64,000 nt of DNA from Rhodobacteraceae bacterium F11138 (GCA_016521575.1 JAEKDP010000011.1:1-64000), one strand, 5' to 3'. Shown: positions 42,434 through 53,509, counted from the first letter of the stretch. The notes: a model not told the origin generated them from the sequence alone. Program-made: numbers and translations.

Positions 42434-45400
42434 TCGGAAGCAATCGCACCCATCGCCCGGTTGAGAAATCGCAGCAAGACAGACCGAAAACCCGTCTGCA
42501 GACACAGGATTATGCCGAGCTTTGCGTCACCACCAACTTTACCTTTCTGACCGGGGCGTCTCATCCCGAAGAATTGGTGCTGCGTGCCGCAGAACTGGGT
42601 CTGCCTGCCATTGCCATTACCGACCGCAATTCACTGGCGGGTGTGGTGCGGGCGTGGTCTGCGTTGAAAGAGCTGAAACGTGAAACGCAGGACAGCGTGA
42701 AAATACGGTCCCAGCAGCGCATGGACAGCTCGTCCCGGCAGGTCAGTGATCAGGGTGTCCCCCTCACCAAGGCTGGTATGATCATTTTGCCCAAACTGAT
42801 CGTGGGTTGCCGGTTGGTGTTGCAAGACAGCTCAGTTGATTGGATTGCCCTGCCGCGTGACCGGGCAGCTTATAAGCGCCTGGCACGGCTTTTGACGTTG
42901 GGCAAACGGCGGGCTGACAAGGGGGAGTGTACCCTTTACATCCAGGATATGATCCCGGCGTGCAAGGGAATGATCCTGATCGCCTTGCCGCAAGGAAGCC
43001 TGAACGAGGCTATGGAAAATCTTCGTCATCTGGGGCGGACTTTCCCGGGCCATGTTTTTCTGGGCGCTGCCCCACGGTATGACGGAAGCGACCAAGCCTA
43101 TCTGAATGCCTGCGCACAGGCGGCACAAAAAGCCTCTACCCCGATGGTTGCTGTCGGAGACGTGCTGATGCATCGCGCCGGCCGAAAGCAGCTTGCGGAT
43201 GTGCTGACCTGCCTGCGCGAGCATATTACGATAGATCAGATCGGCACCCGTGCTTTGCCCAATGGCGAACGCCGCCTGAAGGCCGGGGCGGACATGGCAC
43301 GCGTATTTCACAATCATCCGGCGGCGCTGCGCCGGACATTGGAAATCGCCGATAGGTGCAGCTTTGATCTGGGTGAGCTGTCTTATGAATACCCGCATGA
43401 GGAAACAGTTGGGGAAACCCCGCAGGCGCGTTTGGAACGTCTTGCGAAAGAAGGCCTGAAACGCCGCTATCCCGGCGGGTCTTCGGACAGGGCAATGCAG
43501 CTCATGCAAAAAGAACTTGCCGTGGTGAACGAGCTAGACTTCGCGGCCTATTTCCTGACCGTGCATGACATTGTGAAATTCGCCAGATCGCAGGGCATTC
43601 TCTGTCAGGGGCGCGGGTCTGCGGCGAATTCCATCCTCTGTTATCTTCTGGGCATCACCGATGTCAGCCCCGATATGATCGCAATGGTGTTCGAGCGATT
43701 TGTCTCGAAACACCGGGGCGAGCCGCCGGACATTGATGTGGATTTCGAACATGAACGCCGCGAAGAGGTGATCCAGTGGATCTATGAGAAATACGGTCGG
43801 CACCGCGCCGGGCTTTGCTCAACGGTCATTCACTTTCGCACCCGCGCGGCCATCCGTGAAGTGGGCAAGGTCATGGGGCTTAGCCAGGACGTGACGGCCG
43901 GGCTGTCCGGCCAGATCTGGGGCATGACCAATGGCGGCGTTGATCTGGACCGCATCCGCGAACTTGGCCTTGATCCAGATGACCGCCGTCTGATGCAGAC
44001 CATCCGCTTGATCGGAGAGATCATCGGTTTTCCGCGCCACCTGTCACAGCATGTGGGGGGATTTGTCATCACCGCCGGACGGCTTGATGAGCTTGCGCCC
44101 ATCGAGAACGCGGCAATGGAAGATCGCACCGTCATTTGCTGGGACAAGGATGATATTGATGCTCTTGGTATTCTGAAGGTGGATATTCTGGGGTTGGGGA
44201 TGCTCAGTTGCATCCGCAAGTCTTTTGAATTGATGCAACGTTATGAAAACCTGACCCATAGCATTGCCTCGATCCCCCAGGACGATACGCCCACCTATGA
44301 CATGCTCTGCCGCGCCGATGCGATTGGTGTGTTTCAGGTCGAAAGCCGGGCGCAGATGAATTTCCTACCCCGGATGCGGCCACGAGAATTCTATGATCTG
44401 GTGATCGAGGTTGCCATTGTCCGCCCCGGCCCCATTCAGGGCGACATGGTGCAGCCCTATATCCGGCGTCGCAACGGTCAGGAAAAGGCGGAACCCTTTG
44501 GCCCTGCGCTGGAAGAGGTCACTGCGCGCACGCTGGGTGTGCCGCTTTTCCAGGAACAGGCCTTGCAAATCGCCGTTGTCGGCGCAGGTTTTACCGCTGA
44601 AGAGGCCGACCACCTGCGCCGATCCCTCGCATCCTTTCGGCGCATGGGCACCATCGGCACCTACCGGGACAAGTTCATCACCGGCATGCTGAAAAACGGC
44701 TATGACCCAGACGTGGCCGAACGCTGTTTTGGCCAGATCGAGGGTTTTGCCGATTACGGGTTCCCCGAAAGCCACGCCGCCGCTTTTGCCATGCTGGCCT
44801 ATGTCTCGGCCTGGTTGAAATGCCACCACCCGGCGATCTTTGCCTGTGCGCTTTTGAATTCGCAGCCAATGGGGTTTTATGCCCCGGCCCAGATCGTGCG
44901 TGATGTGCGCGAACATGGCGTCGAAATCCGGCCCATTTGCGTGAATCACTCTGAGTGGGACAACACGTTGGAGCGCCGCCCGGACGGGGCATTGGCGCTG
45001 CGGCTGGGGTTTCGTCAGATCAAAGGGTTCAAAGAAGAAGACGCGGGCTGGATCGTCGCGGCCCGTGGCAATGGTTATCCCGATCCCCAATCTTTATGGC
45101 TGCGCGCAGGGCTGCGCCCGGATGTGCTGTCCCGGCTTGCCGAAGCGGATGCCTTTGCCGATACGGGCCTGTCCCGTCGCGATGCGCTGTGGCAGGTCAA
45201 AGCCATCCGCAGCAATCAGCCCTTGCCGCTTTTCAACGATCCGATTGATGGGGAAAACATCCAGGAACCGCAGATGGATTTGCCCGTGATGCAATTGGGC
45301 GAACAGGTGGTCGAGGATTATGTTTCTACCCGCCTGTCGCTGCGCGCCCACCCGATGGAACTGTTGCGCCCATCGCTTCCGGGGCTTGTGACACATGCGT

Positions 45401-45813
45401 CTTTGCCGGAAATCCCGCTGGGCCGTTACAGTGTCTGTGGCCTTGTCATCACCCGGCAACGCCCCGGCACCGCGTCGGGGGTAATTTTTCTGACCCTTGA
45501 GGATGAAACCGGCGTCAGCAATGTCGTGGTCTGGCCCAAGATCTATGAGCAGTACCGGCGTATTGTCATGGGTGGGCGGCTTTTGCGTGTCACCGGGCAT
45601 CTGCAACGCGAAGGCATCGTGGTACATTTGATCGCGCAGCAGGTTCAGGACCTGTCCCACACGCTTTCCGAATTGGGACATCCCCAATCCGACGCCTTGA
45701 CAACCGAAGGTCCGCGGGCCGACGACACCCCGAAACATTCGCGCTATCCCGCCCGCGCCATGCACCCGCGCGATCAGGCCAAACGGTTGTTCCCAAGCCG
45801 GGATTTTCACTGA
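42430..45813 (+). CDS. dnaE2: DnaE2, error-prone DNA polymerase III alpha-type subunit
   Basis: A C-family DNA polymerase of 1127 residues for damage-induced translesion synthesis. The N-terminal PHP domain begins [20 protein letters not shown]. The polymerase core has [19 protein letters not shown] and the catalytic aspartates in [55 protein letters not shown] and [20 protein letters not shown] are family signatures. The C-terminal OB-fold follows ([20 protein letters not shown]). It is slightly longer at the N-terminus than usual because ATG 42430 adds about 28 residues. Co-translated with imuB through ATGA. Confidence 0.95.
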   Translation: MIGSNRTHRPVEKSQQDRPKTRLQTQDYAELCVTTNFTFLTGASHPEELVLRAAELGLPAIAITDRNSLAGVVRAWSALKELKRETQDSVKIRSQQRMDSSSRQVSDQGVPLTKAGMIILPKLIVGCRLVLQDSSVDWIALPRDRAAYKRLARLLTLGKRRADKGECTLYIQDMIPACKGMILIALPQGSLNEAMENLRHLGRTFPGHVFLGAAPRYDGSDQAYLNACAQAAQKASTPMVAVGDVLMHRAGRKQLADVLTCLREHITIDQIGTRALPNGERRLKAGADMARVFHNHPAALRRTLEIADRCSFDLGELSYEYPHEETVGETPQARLERLAKEGLKRRYPGGSSDRAMQLMQKELAVVNELDFAAYFLTVHDIVKFARSQGILCQGRGSAANSILCYLLGITDVSPDMIAMVFERFVSKHRGEPPDIDVDFEHERREEVIQWIYEKYGRHRAGLCSTVIHFRTRAAIREVGKVMGLSQDVTAGLSGQIWGMTNGGVDLDRIRELGLDPDDRRLMQTIRLIGEIIGFPRHLSQHVGGFVITAGRLDELAPIENAAMEDRTVICWDKDDIDALGILKVDILGLGMLSCIRKSFELMQRYENLTHSIASIPQDDTPTYDMLCRADAIGVFQVESRAQMNFLPRMRPREFYDLVIEVAIVRPGPIQGDMVQPYIRRRNGQEKAEPFGPALEEVTARTLGVPLFQEQALQIAVVGAGFTAEEADHLRRSLASFRRMGTIGTYRDKFITGMLKNGYDPDVAERCFGQIEGFADYGFPESHAAAFAMLAYVSAWLKCHHPAIFACALLNSQPMGFYAPAQIVRDVREHGVEIRPICVNHSEWDNTLERRPDGALALRLGFRQIKGFKEEDAGWIVAARGNGYPDPQSLWLRAGLRPDVLSRLAEADAFADTGLSRRDALWQVKAIRSNQPLPLFNDPIDGENIQEPQMDLPVMQLGEQVVEDYVSTRLSLRAHPMELLRPSLPGLVTHASLPEIPLGRYSVCGLVITRQRPGTASGVIFLTLEDETGVSNVVVWPKIYEQYRRIVMGGRLLRVTGHLQREGIVVHLIAQQVQDLSHTLSELGHPQSDALTTEGPRADDTPKHSRYPARAMHPRDQAKRLFPSRDFH

Positions 45814-45877
45814 AACGGACCTTCCCGCATTCCGCAGCATTCGACAAGGGGTGTATCCTCTTGCATTATTTGCCGGG

Positions 45878-45936
45878 TTTCCGTAGAGCCGTCCGTGGGA
45901 CACCCCTCCCCAACGAGGGGCGCATATCTGAAAGGG
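45878..45936 (+). ncRNA. serC-type leader RNA (two-hairpin cis element) upstream of serC
   Basis: Just before serC two adjacent hairpins occur: GTCC-GTG-GGAC (45891-45901) and CCCCTC-CCCAAC-GAGGGG (45903-45920), followed by CATATCTGAAAGGG leading into the start codon. This agrees with what I remember of the alphaproteobacterial serC RNA motif, a presumed regulator of serine synthesis. The boundaries are approximate and a covariance-model search would settle it. Confidence 0.55.
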
Positions 45937-45944
45937 TAGCATTG

Positions 45945-47126
45945 ATGGCTATATCACAACCGGCGTTGCGCGATTGCGCACGCGAACCCGAAACGCGTCC
46001 GGTCAACCCGCGTTTTTCCTCTGGCCCCTGCGCCAAACCTCCTGTTTTCGATGTCGCAAAATTGTCTGACGCGCCTTTGGGCCGCAGTCACCGCGCCGCC
46101 GTGGGCAAGGCCCGGCTGAAGGCCGCGATCGAAGAGACCCGGGACATTCTGGGCATCCCTGCCGATTACAAAATCGGCATCGTGCCGGCGTCGGACACGG
46201 GCGCATTCGAGATGGCGATGTGGAACCTGCTGGGCGCGCGCCCGGTCGAGATGTTGGCCTGGGAAAGCTTTGGGGCCGGCTGGGTCACCGATGCCGTCAA
46301 ACAGCTCAAACTGGATGCTACGGTCAAGACGGCCGAATATGGCGAGATTGTCGATCTGACAACCGTCGATTTCGACAAGGATGTGTGCTTCACTTGGAAC
46401 GGCACCACCTCGGGTGTCCGGGTTGCTTCGGGCGATGTGATCCCGGCCGATCGTGGCGGGCTGACCCTGTGCGACGCCACCAGCGCGGCCTTTGCGATGG
46501 ATCTGCCATGGGACAAACTGGATGTGACCACGTTCAGCTGGCAGAAGGTGCTGGGTGGCGAGGCGGCGCATGGCATGCTGATCCTGAGCCCGCGCGCGGT
46601 GGAACGGCTGGAAAGCTATACCCCGGCATGGCCGCTGCCCAAGATCTTTCGCCTGACCAAGGGCGGCAAGCTGATCGACGGCATTTTTACCGGCGCGACC
46701 ATCAACACGCCTTCGATGCTGTGCGTCGAAGATTACCTGTTGGCGCTGGACTGGGCGCGGTCGGTCGGTGGCTTGCAAGGTTTGATCGCGCGCGCGGATG
46801 CCAATGCCAGGGTCGTTTGGGATTTTTGCGACACTCATGATTGGCTGGCCAATCTGGCCAAGGACGACGCAACCCGTTCGACCACCAGTGTCTGCCTGAA
46901 AATCGTCGATGCGCGCATCACCGATGGCGCGGGTTTTGCCAAGGCAGTGGCGAAACGGCTGGAAGACGCCGGGGTCGCACTGGATGTGGGGGCCTATCGT
47001 GACGCCCCTGCCGGTCTGCGCATCTGGTGCGGCAGCACGGTGGAAACCTCTGATCTGCAGGCCCTGATGCCATGGCTGGAATGGGCGTTCGAAACGGAGA
47101 TCCAGGCGCTGTCGCAAGCGGCCTGA
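45945..47126 (+). CDS. serC: Phosphoserine aminotransferase
   Basis: PLP-dependent transfer of an amino group from glutamate to 3-phosphohydroxypyruvate, the second step of serine synthesis (also used in vitamin B6 synthesis). The 393-residue protein starts with [20 protein letters not shown], has [20 protein letters not shown], the PLP lysine in [16 protein letters not shown], and the substrate-binding [20 protein letters not shown]. It is the long alphaproteobacterial/archaeal subtype. The ATG at 45945 has AAAGGG upstream. It is followed by serA, giving two of three serine-pathway steps in one unit. Confidence 0.95.
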   Translation: MAISQPALRDCAREPETRPVNPRFSSGPCAKPPVFDVAKLSDAPLGRSHRAAVGKARLKAAIEETRDILGIPADYKIGIVPASDTGAFEMAMWNLLGARPVEMLAWESFGAGWVTDAVKQLKLDATVKTAEYGEIVDLTTVDFDKDVCFTWNGTTSGVRVASGDVIPADRGGLTLCDATSAAFAMDLPWDKLDVTTFSWQKVLGGEAAHGMLILSPRAVERLESYTPAWPLPKIFRLTKGGKLIDGIFTGATINTPSMLCVEDYLLALDWARSVGGLQGLIARADANARVVWDFCDTHDWLANLAKDDATRSTTSVCLKIVDARITDGAGFAKAVAKRLEDAGVALDVGAYRDAPAGLRIWCGSTVETSDLQALMPWLEWAFETEIQALSQAA

Positions 47127-47150
47127 CCCGGACAACCGGCACCACATCAC

Positions 47151-47170
47151 GGGCAAGCCACGGCTTGCCC
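47151..47170 (+). promoter_or_regulatory. Strong hairpin between serC and serA
   Basis: GGGCAAGCC (47151-47159) and GGCTTGCCC (47162-47170) form a near-perfect palindromic stem in the 79-bp spacer, followed by TGCTTTCCCG. It could slow RNA decay or partly stop transcription, so that serC and serA are made in different amounts. Confidence 0.5.
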
Positions 47171-47205
47171 TGCTTTCCCGATATTTTCACGCAAGGACCA
47201 GAAAC

Positions 47206-48801
47206 ATGGCTCCCAAAGTACTCGTATCCGATAAACTGTCCCCCACCGCCGTCCAGATCTTTCGGGATCGCGGCATCGAGGTCGATTTCGAACCCGACCT
47301 GGGAAAAGACAAGGAAAAACTGGCCGAAGTGATCGGCAAATATGACGGGCTGGCGATCCGCAGCGCCACCAGGGTGACGGAAACCATCCTGCGCCACGCC
47401 AGCAACCTCAAGGTCGTGGGCCGGGCCGGGATCGGCACCGACAACGTCGACAAAGAGGCCGCGTCCAAGAAGGGCGTGATCGTGATGAACACGCCATTCG
47501 GCAACATGATCACGACCGCCGAACATGCCATCGCGATGATGTTCGCCGTTGCGCGCCAGATCCCCGAGGCCAGCGCCAGCACACATGCCGGCAAATGGGA
47601 AAAGTCCAAATTCATGGGCGTCGAGCTGACCGGCAAGACCCTGGGCGTGATCGGCGCGGGCAATATCGGCGGTATCGTCTGCGACCGGGCGCTGGGGCTG
47701 AAGATGAAGGTGATCGCCTTTGACCCGTTCCTGGGCGAAGAGAAAGCGGCCAAGATGGGCGTTGAAAAGGTCGAACTGGACACGTTGCTGGAACGGGCCG
47801 ATTTCATCACCCTGCATGTGCCGCTGACCGACAGCACCCGCAATATCCTGTCCGCCGAGAACCTGAACAAGACCAGGAAGGGTGTGCGTATCATCAACTG
47901 CGCGCGTGGTGGTCTGGTGGACGAAACCGCGCTGGCCGAACTGTTGAAATCCGGGCATGTCGCCGGTGCCGCCTTTGACGTGTTTGCCGAGGAACCGGCC
48001 AGGGAAAACCCGTTGTTCAACCTGCCCAACGTGGTTTGCACACCGCATCTGGGCGCGGCCACCACCGAGGCGCAGGAAAATGTCGCCCTGCAAGTGGCCG
48101 AGCAGATGTCGAACTATCTGCTGACGGGTGCGGTGGAAAACGCGCTGAACATGCCCAGTGTCACCGCCGAAGAAGCCAAGGTCATGGGGCCTTGGGTTCA
48201 GCTGGCCGGGCATCTGGGGGCCTTCATCGGGCAGATGACCGACGAGCCGATCAAGGCCATCAACATTCTGTATGATGGAACGGTGTCCAACATGAACCTG
48301 GAGGCGCTGAATTGCGCGTCGATTGCGGGTATCATGAAAAAGGCCAACCCGGATGTGAACATGGTCAGCGCGCCGGTCATCGCCCAGGAACGCGGGATCA
48401 AGCTGAGCACCACCAATCAGGACAAATCGGGCGCGTTTGACGGGTATATCAAACTGACCGTCGTGACCGAAAAACGCGAGCGTTCGATTGCCGGAACGGT
48501 GTTTTCCGATGGCAAGCCGCGTTTTATCCAGATCAAGGGTATCAACATCGATGCCGAAATCGGCGCGCATATGCTGTATACCACCAACGAAGACGAGCCG
48601 GGCATCATCGGTGCCCTGGGGCAGACCATGGGCGAGAATGGCGTCAACATCGCCAATTTCACCCTGGGCCGGGCGGACAAGGGCGGAGAAGCCATCGCGC
48701 TGCTTTATGTTGACGAAGAGGTGCCCGCCCCGGTGCGCCAGAAACTGGCCGACACAGGCATGTTCCGGCAGATCAAGCCGTTGGAATTTGACGTCGCCTG
48801 A
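47206..48801 (+). CDS. serA: D-3-phosphoglycerate dehydrogenase
   Basis: NAD-dependent oxidation of 3-phosphoglycerate, the first step of serine synthesis. The 531-residue long-form enzyme has the NAD-binding GVIGAGNIGGIVCDRALGL, substrate loop GRAGIGTDNVDKEAASKKG, catalytic residues within INCARGGLVDETAL and CTPHLGAATTEAQENVA, an intervening domain, and a C-terminal ACT domain (DEPGIIGALGQTMGENGVNI) that usually gives serine feedback. AGGA lies upstream of the ATG. Confidence 0.96.
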   Translation: MAPKVLVSDKLSPTAVQIFRDRGIEVDFEPDLGKDKEKLAEVIGKYDGLAIRSATRVTETILRHASNLKVVGRAGIGTDNVDKEAASKKGVIVMNTPFGNMITTAEHAIAMMFAVARQIPEASASTHAGKWEKSKFMGVELTGKTLGVIGAGNIGGIVCDRALGLKMKVIAFDPFLGEEKAAKMGVEKVELDTLLERADFITLHVPLTDSTRNILSAENLNKTRKGVRIINCARGGLVDETALAELLKSGHVAGAAFDVFAEEPARENPLFNLPNVVCTPHLGAATTEAQENVALQVAEQMSNYLLTGAVENALNMPSVTAEEAKVMGPWVQLAGHLGAFIGQMTDEPIKAINILYDGTVSNMNLEALNCASIAGIMKKANPDVNMVSAPVIAQERGIKLSTTNQDKSGAFDGYIKLTVVTEKRERSIAGTVFSDGKPRFIQIKGINIDAEIGAHMLYTTNEDEPGIIGALGQTMGENGVNIANFTLGRADKGGEAIALLYVDEEVPAPVRQKLADTGMFRQIKPLEFDVA

Positions 48802-48813
48802 TCCATGATGCGG

Positions 48814-48844
48814 CAGCCCCCGGGTATCGGGGGCTGTCTCTTTT
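48814..48844 (+). terminator. Rho-independent terminator after serA
   Basis: CAGCCCCCG (48814-48822) pairs with CGGGGGCTG (48828-48836) around GGTAT, followed by TCTCTTTT. It is a classical intrinsic terminator 12 bp after the serA stop. Confidence 0.88.
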
Positions 48845-48896
48845 CTGAAGGATCGACAATGAAACGCCGAATTGACACCCACGCCGGGACGCGGAT

Positions 48897-49625
48897 ATGA
48901 GCGACACACCGATCTATGCGGTTGGGGACATTCATGGCCAGCTTGAGCAACTGGAACAGGCGCTCGCGCTGATAGCGGCGGATGGCGGTGATGAAGCCGA
49001 GATCGTTTTCCTGGGCGATCTGGTGGATCGCGGCGCCAACAGCCGCGCGGTGATCCAATGTTTGCTGGACGGTCAGCTTGAAGGGCGCAACTGGCATGTG
49101 CTCAAGGGCAACCATGACCGGATGTTCGCGCGTTTCGTGGCCGATGGCGTGGTCGAAGACGCGCGGATTCTGTCCAAACTGGACTGGTTGCATCCGCGCC
49201 TGGGCGGGCCTGCAACGTTGGCGTCCTATGGAATCAAGACCGATGGCGCACCCCGTGCCGATCTTCACGCGGCGGCGCAGGCTGCGGTCCCCGAGCTGCA
49301 TCTGGAATACGTTCAGGGGCTGGATCTGTATTTTGAGCGCGGCGAGTTGTTGTTCGTGCACGCTGGAATCGTCCCCGGTGTGCCACTGTCCGATCAGATC
49401 GAAGATGACCTTGTCTGGATCCGCGACCCGTTCCTGAAACATCCCGACCCGCATCCCTGGCTGGTGGTGCATGGCCACACGGCGCTGGACATGCCGCATC
49501 ATTTCGGCAACCGGGTCGATCTGGACGGCGGGGCCGGGTATGGGCGTCCGCTGCTGCCGGCCGTGTTCGAAGGGCGCGATTGCTGGCTTCTGACCGAAGG
49601 CGGGCGGATTCCGCTGGTGCCTTGA
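48897..49625 (+). CDS. PPP-family metallophosphatase (serine/threonine phosphatase-like)
   Basis: A 242-residue cytoplasmic metallophosphoesterase. The three metal motifs are intact: YAVGDIHGQLEQLEQAL, VFLGDLVDRGANSRAV and LKGNHDRMF, with later His ligands in LLFVHAGIVPG and LVVHGHTALDMP. Bacterial proteins of this size act as Ser/Thr phosphatases or on diadenosine tetraphosphate. Roseobacters commonly have it next to serA, but no functional link to serine synthesis is proved. The gene is monocistronic, between a terminator and the convergent tdh. Confidence 0.88.
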   Translation: MSDTPIYAVGDIHGQLEQLEQALALIAADGGDEAEIVFLGDLVDRGANSRAVIQCLLDGQLEGRNWHVLKGNHDRMFARFVADGVVEDARILSKLDWLHPRLGGPATLASYGIKTDGAPRADLHAAAQAAVPELHLEYVQGLDLYFERGELLFVHAGIVPGVPLSDQIEDDLVWIRDPFLKHPDPHPWLVVHGHTALDMPHHFGNRVDLDGGAGYGRPLLPAVFEGRDCWLLTEGGRIPLVP

Positions 49626-49656
49626 TCCTGCGGACCGGTTGACGGCGGACTTGCGA

Positions 49657-50694
49657 TCAGGTCCAGTCCAACACGACCTTTCCGCTTTGCCCGGATTTCA
49701 TAGCCGCGAATCCGTCGGCAAAATCGTCGACCGGGAAGCGATGGGTAATCACCTTGCTCACGTCCAGCCCGTTCTGCAGCATGGCGATCATCTTGTACCA
49801 GGTTTCGAATATCTCGCGGCCATAGACGCCCTTGATGGTGATCGCCTTGAAAACGATGCGCGACCAGTCGACCGGTGACTTTCCGGGTGGAATGCCCAGC
49901 ATGGCGATGCGCCCGCCCATGGTCATGGCTTCGACCATCTGATCGAGCGCGCGCTGGTTCCCGGACATTTCCATGCCGACGTCGAACCCCTGTTTCATCT
50001 TGAGCCGGTCAATCACCGGGGCCAGTTCTTCGTGGGCGACATTCACCGGAACCACGTCGGCGACCTGTGCGGCCAGATCCAGACGGGCCTGGTTGATGTC
50101 GGTCACGACCACATGGCGTGCGCCGACATGCCGCGCGACCGCAGCCGACATGATGCCGATGGGCCCCGCGCCGGTGATCAGCACGTCTTCCCCCACCATG
50201 TCAAAGCTCAGCGCCGTGTGTACCGCATTGCCCAGCGGATCCAGAATTGCCCCGATATCATCGCTGATTTCATCCGGCAGCGGCACCACGTTGAACGCGG
50301 GCAGGCGCAGGTATTGCGCAAACGCGCCCGGTTCGTTGACGCCGATGCCGCGGGTTTCGGGGTCCAGGTGAAACTTGCCCGCGCGCGCCTGCCGCGAATG
50401 ATGGCCGATCAGATGGCCTTCACCGCTGCAACGCTGGCCGATCTTCAGATCCTCTACATCACGCCCGATTTCAACGATTTCGCCTGCGAATTCGTGGCCG
50501 GTGATCAGGGGCACCGGCACGGTTTTGCGGGCCCAGTCGTCCCAGTTCCAGATGTGAATGTCGGTGCCGCAGATGCCGGTCTTGTTGATCTTGATCAGCA
50601 CATCGTCCGGACCGATTTCCGGCACCGGCGCGTCGATCATCCACAGCCCTTCGGCGGGTCGGGATTTTTGCAGCGCCTTCATCGTGTTCTTCAT
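49657..50694 (-). CDS. tdh: L-threonine 3-dehydrogenase
   Basis: Zinc-dependent medium-chain dehydrogenase oxidising threonine to 2-amino-3-ketobutyrate with NAD. The 345-residue protein has the catalytic zinc site [29 protein letters not shown], the NAD-binding [20 protein letters not shown] and the end segment [20 protein letters not shown]. It works with Kbl, encoded directly upstream; the stop of kbl and the start of tdh overlap (50691-50694), so the unstable intermediate is produced and used by co-expressed enzymes. Confidence 0.95.
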   Translation of the reverse strand: MKNTMKALQKSRPAEGLWMIDAPVPEIGPDDVLIKINKTGICGTDIHIWNWDDWARKTVPVPLITGHEFAGEIVEIGRDVEDLKIGQRCSGEGHLIGHHSRQARAGKFHLDPETRGIGVNEPGAFAQYLRLPAFNVVPLPDEISDDIGAILDPLGNAVHTALSFDMVGEDVLITGAGPIGIMSAAVARHVGARHVVVTDINQARLDLAAQVADVVPVNVAHEELAPVIDRLKMKQGFDVGMEMSGNQRALDQMVEAMTMGGRIAMLGIPPGKSPVDWSRIVFKAITIKGVYGREIFETWYKMIAMLQNGLDVSKVITHRFPVDDFADGFAAMKSGQSGKVVLDWT

Positions 50695-51878
50695 GTCAGA
50701 ATCCCCGTTGCCTTGCCCGCGCTTTCAAAGGCGGCCAGCGCCCGGTCCAGTTCGTTGCGTGTCAACGCCGCGTTCATCTGGGTCCGGATACGGGCCTTTC
50801 CGCGTGGCACCACCGGGAAAAAGAACCCGGAAACATAGACCCCTTCGTCGAACAACCGCGCCGCCATATCCTGCGCCAGTCGGGCCTCGCCCAGCATCAC
50901 CGGGATGATCGGATGCTCGCCGGGCAGCAGATCAAAGCCCAGTCTTTCCAGTCCTGCGCGCCAATAGGCGGTATTTTCGAACAATCGCGCGCGCAAGTCA
51001 TCGCCCTGTTCAACAAGGTCGATCGCAGCCAGCCCCGCCGCCACGATGGCGGGCGGCAACGAGTTCGAGAACAGATAGGGCCGCGCCCGTTGCCGCAGCA
51101 GGTCGATCACCGGTTGCGGCCCGGCGATATAGCCGCCGATCGCGCCGCCCAGAGCCTTGCCCAGAGTGCCGGTCAGGATATCAGCCCGGACCCCGAAATG
51201 TTCCGGGGTTCCGGCCCCCCGGGCGCCCATGAACCCGGTCGCATGACAATCGTCGACCATCAGCATGGCGTCATACTTGTCCGCCAGCGCACGGATCTGT
51301 GGCAGGTCGGCCAGGTAGCCATCCATGCTGAACACGCCATCTGTGGCGATCATGATATGCCGCGCGCCATCGTTGCGGGCCTGTTTCAACCAGGCCTCCA
51401 GATCGTTCATGTCATTGTTCAGATAGCGATAGCGTTTTGCCTTGCACAGTCTGATGCCGTCGATGATCGAGGCATGGTTCAGGCTGTCCGATATCACCGC
51501 GTCTTCAGGACCCAGCAACGGTTCGAACAATCCGCCATTGGCGTCGAAACAGGCAGCAAACAGGATTGCGTCGTCCATGCCCAGAAATCCGGCAAGACGC
51601 TGCTCCAGTTGGCGGTGCAGATCCTGGGTGCCACAGATGAACCTGACGCTGGCCATGCCGAACCCCTTGGGATCCATCGCATTTTTGGCCGCAGCGATCA
51701 GGTCGGGATGATCGGCCAGACCCAGATAGTTGTTGGCACACAGATTGATCACACGTCGCCCGCCAACGGTGATTTCGCCACCCTGCGGCGACGTGATCAG
51801 GCGCTCGGTCTTGGTCATCCCCTCGGCCTCGATCTGGGCGAGTGTTTCGGTGATGTGGGACAGAAATGCAGTGGACAT
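50691..51878 (-). CDS. kbl: 2-amino-3-ketobutyrate CoA ligase (glycine C-acetyltransferase)
   Basis: PLP enzyme splitting 2-amino-3-ketobutyrate with CoA into glycine and acetyl-CoA. The 395-residue protein has the family start [53 protein letters not shown], the PLP lysine in [14 protein letters not shown] and [20 protein letters not shown]. The start at 51878 has GGAG 8 nt upstream. A candidate operator (51957-51972) lies in the leader and the XRE-cupin regulator gene is directly upstream on the same strand. Confidence 0.95.
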   Translation of the reverse strand: MSTAFLSHITETLAQIEAEGMTKTERLITSPQGGEITVGGRRVINLCANNYLGLADHPDLIAAAKNAMDPKGFGMASVRFICGTQDLHRQLEQRLAGFLGMDDAILFAACFDANGGLFEPLLGPEDAVISDSLNHASIIDGIRLCKAKRYRYLNNDMNDLEAWLKQARNDGARHIMIATDGVFSMDGYLADLPQIRALADKYDAMLMVDDCHATGFMGARGAGTPEHFGVRADILTGTLGKALGGAIGGYIAGPQPVIDLLRQRARPYLFSNSLPPAIVAAGLAAIDLVEQGDDLRARLFENTAYWRAGLERLGFDLLPGEHPIIPVMLGEARLAQDMAARLFDEGVYVSGFFFPVVPRGKARIRTQMNAALTRNELDRALAAFESAGKATGILT

Positions 51879-51956
51879 GGTGTGGCTCCTTCGAGTCACC
51901 TTCTACCATAGCGGAGAAAAATCCGAAATAGGGGATTTCCTGTTTTTCGAACAAAA

Positions 51957-51972
51957 TTCCGTAATGACGGAA
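51957..51972. promoter_or_regulatory. TTCCGT-AATG-ACGGAA inverted repeat upstream of kbl
   Basis: A perfect 6-bp inverted repeat with a 4-base centre, 79 bp before the kbl start. A near-copy (14 of 17 bases over the ATTCCGT... core) overlaps the start codon of the adjacent XRE-cupin regulator around 52545-52560, so the site is probably that regulator's operator at both promoters. Confidence 0.5.
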
Positions 51973-51985
51973 ATGCAGCCGCCGT

Positions 51986-52552
51986 TCAGGCGTCGCGCAC
52001 CACCAGAAAGGCCCGTGCCGCCGTGTCCCCGGCGGTGATGCTGTGGGAAACATCCGCCGCGTAGCGCGCCGTATCGCCGGATGAGACGGTTTGTGTCGCC
52101 GTGCCGGACATCACGGTCACGCAGCCCTCGATCACCGAAAGCTGTTCGCGCGCGCCCCGCGTATGGGGCTTGCTGGCCAGGGTTCCGCCGGGTTCAAAAA
52201 GCAGTTCATAGGTTTCGTGCTGGCCTGCTTCTTCGGGGGCGGACAGGATGCGGATCTGCATGCCCTGGCCCAGCTTGTCGATGCGCGGGATGTCATCGGC
52301 GCGGATGACCTCGATCCGGTCGCTGGTCGGTTCGCCATCCAGAAGCCCGGCAAAATCCACCTGCAGCGCGCGGGTCAGATTCCAGAGCGTGGCAATGGTC
52401 GGGCTGCTTTCGCCGCGTTCGATCTGGCTGACCATCGAACGGGAAACGCCCGACAGATTGGCCACTGCTTCCAGTGACAGGCCCTGCGTGCGCCGCGCCT
52501 CTTTCAGGCGGGCGGGCAGCAATGTCAGGATATCGTCGGAATTGTCCATCAT
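51986..52552 (-). CDS. XRE-family regulator with C-terminal cupin domain
   Basis: A 188-residue repressor-type regulator. The N-terminal helix-turn-helix reads LKEARRTQGLSLEAVANLSG then SRSMVSQIERGESSPTIATL. The C-terminal cupin (EEAGQHETYELLFEPGGTLA, GAREQLSVIEGCVTVMSG) binds a small effector. Proteins of this kind control amino-acid catabolism (PuuR-, SutR-like), so regulation of the adjacent kbl-tdh by threonine or glycine is likely but inferred. The ATG at 52552 (or 52549) is chosen; the longer open frame across trpA is antisense noise. Confidence 0.87.
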   Translation of the reverse strand: MMDNSDDILTLLPARLKEARRTQGLSLEAVANLSGVSRSMVSQIERGESSPTIATLWNLTRALQVDFAGLLDGEPTSDRIEVIRADDIPRIDKLGQGMQIRILSAPEEAGQHETYELLFEPGGTLASKPHTRGAREQLSVIEGCVTVMSGTATQTVSSGDTARYAADVSHSITAGDTAARAFLVVRDA

Positions 52553-52717
52553 GACGGAATCTTGACGCCGGATGCGCCTGCTTGTCAATGGCATGTCGGT
52601 GCCATGCCGGGGCCATGTCGGGGCCGCGTCGGTCTGTGGCGTGTGCACAGACGCAGAACTGCATTGATTTCTGCCAAGGCATTTGGCATGGCAGCCTGAG
52701 CCAGAAGGAAAACGCCC

Positions 52718-53509
52718 ATGACCCGTATCGACGCCAAGTTCGCAGATCTGAAAGCGCAAGGTAAAAAGGCGTTTGTCGCCTATGTCATGGCGGGTGATCC
52801 GGAATATGATACCTCTTTGCAGGTGGTAAAGGGCCTGCCGGGGGCGGGCGTGGACATCATCGAACTGGGCTTGCCGTTCACCGACCCGATGGCCGATGGC
52901 CCGACCATTCAACTGGCCGGGCAGCGGGCGCTTGAGGCGGGCATGACGTTGCGCAAGACGCTGGATCTGGCCACCGAGTTCCGCAAGACCGACGACACCA
53001 CGCCGATCGTTTTGATGGGATATTACAACCCGATCTACAGCTGCGGAGTCGACAATTTTCTTGAACAGGCCAAGGCGGCGGGGATCGATGGGTTGATCGT
53101 GGTCGATCTGCCGCCCGAAGAAGACAGCGAACTGTGCATTCCGGCGCAACGGGCGGGTTTAAACTTTATCCGGCTGGCGACGCCGACCACCGACGATACG
53201 CGTCTGCCACGGGTTTTGCAGAATACCTCGGGGTTTGTGTATTACGTTTCGATCACCGGGATCACGGGTGCCGCCGAGGCCAGCGCAACGGACGTCGGCC
53301 CCGAAGTGGCGCGGATCAAGGCGGCGACCGATCTGCCGGTGATCGTCGGTTTCGGTATCAACACGCCCGAGAAATCCCGCGCCATCGCCGGTGTTGCCGA
53401 TGGGGCCGTGGTGGGGTCGGCCATCGTCAGCCAGATCGCTTCGGGCAAGCCGGTGGACGACGTCCTGGCCTTTGTCAAATCGCTCTCGGACGGTGCCCAC
53501 AGCGCGTGA
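52718..53509 (+). CDS. trpA: Tryptophan synthase alpha subunit
   Basis: Cleaves indole-3-glycerol phosphate to indole and glyceraldehyde 3-phosphate, passing indole to TrpB. The 263-residue TIM barrel has the catalytic Glu in [20 protein letters not shown] and the catalytic Asp in DPMADGP, plus [33 protein letters not shown] and [30 protein letters not shown] precedes the start. It is separated from trpB, which lies outside the window, as often in Rhodobacterales. Confidence 0.96.
   Translation: MTRIDAKFADLKAQGKKAFVAYVMAGDPEYDTSLQVVKGLPGAGVDIIELGLPFTDPMADGPTIQLAGQRALEAGMTLRKTLDLATEFRKTDDTTPIVLMGYYNPIYSCGVDNFLEQAKAAGIDGLIVVDLPPEEDSELCIPAQRAGLNFIRLATPTTDDTRLPRVLQNTSGFVYYVSITGITGAAEASATDVGPEVARIKAATDLPVIVGFGINTPEKSRAIAGVADGAVVGSAIVSQIASGKPVDDVLAFVKSLSDGAHSA

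Noticed and set aside
46918-48909. 663-codon minus-strand open frame opposite serA
   Set aside because: It is antisense to a clear serA, with no ribosome site or protein-like motifs; long antisense frames are common in GC-rich DNA.
51986-53149. 387-codon extended frame for the XRE-cupin protein
   Set aside because: The extension is antisense to trpA; the helix-turn-helix starts at the ATG near 52552.
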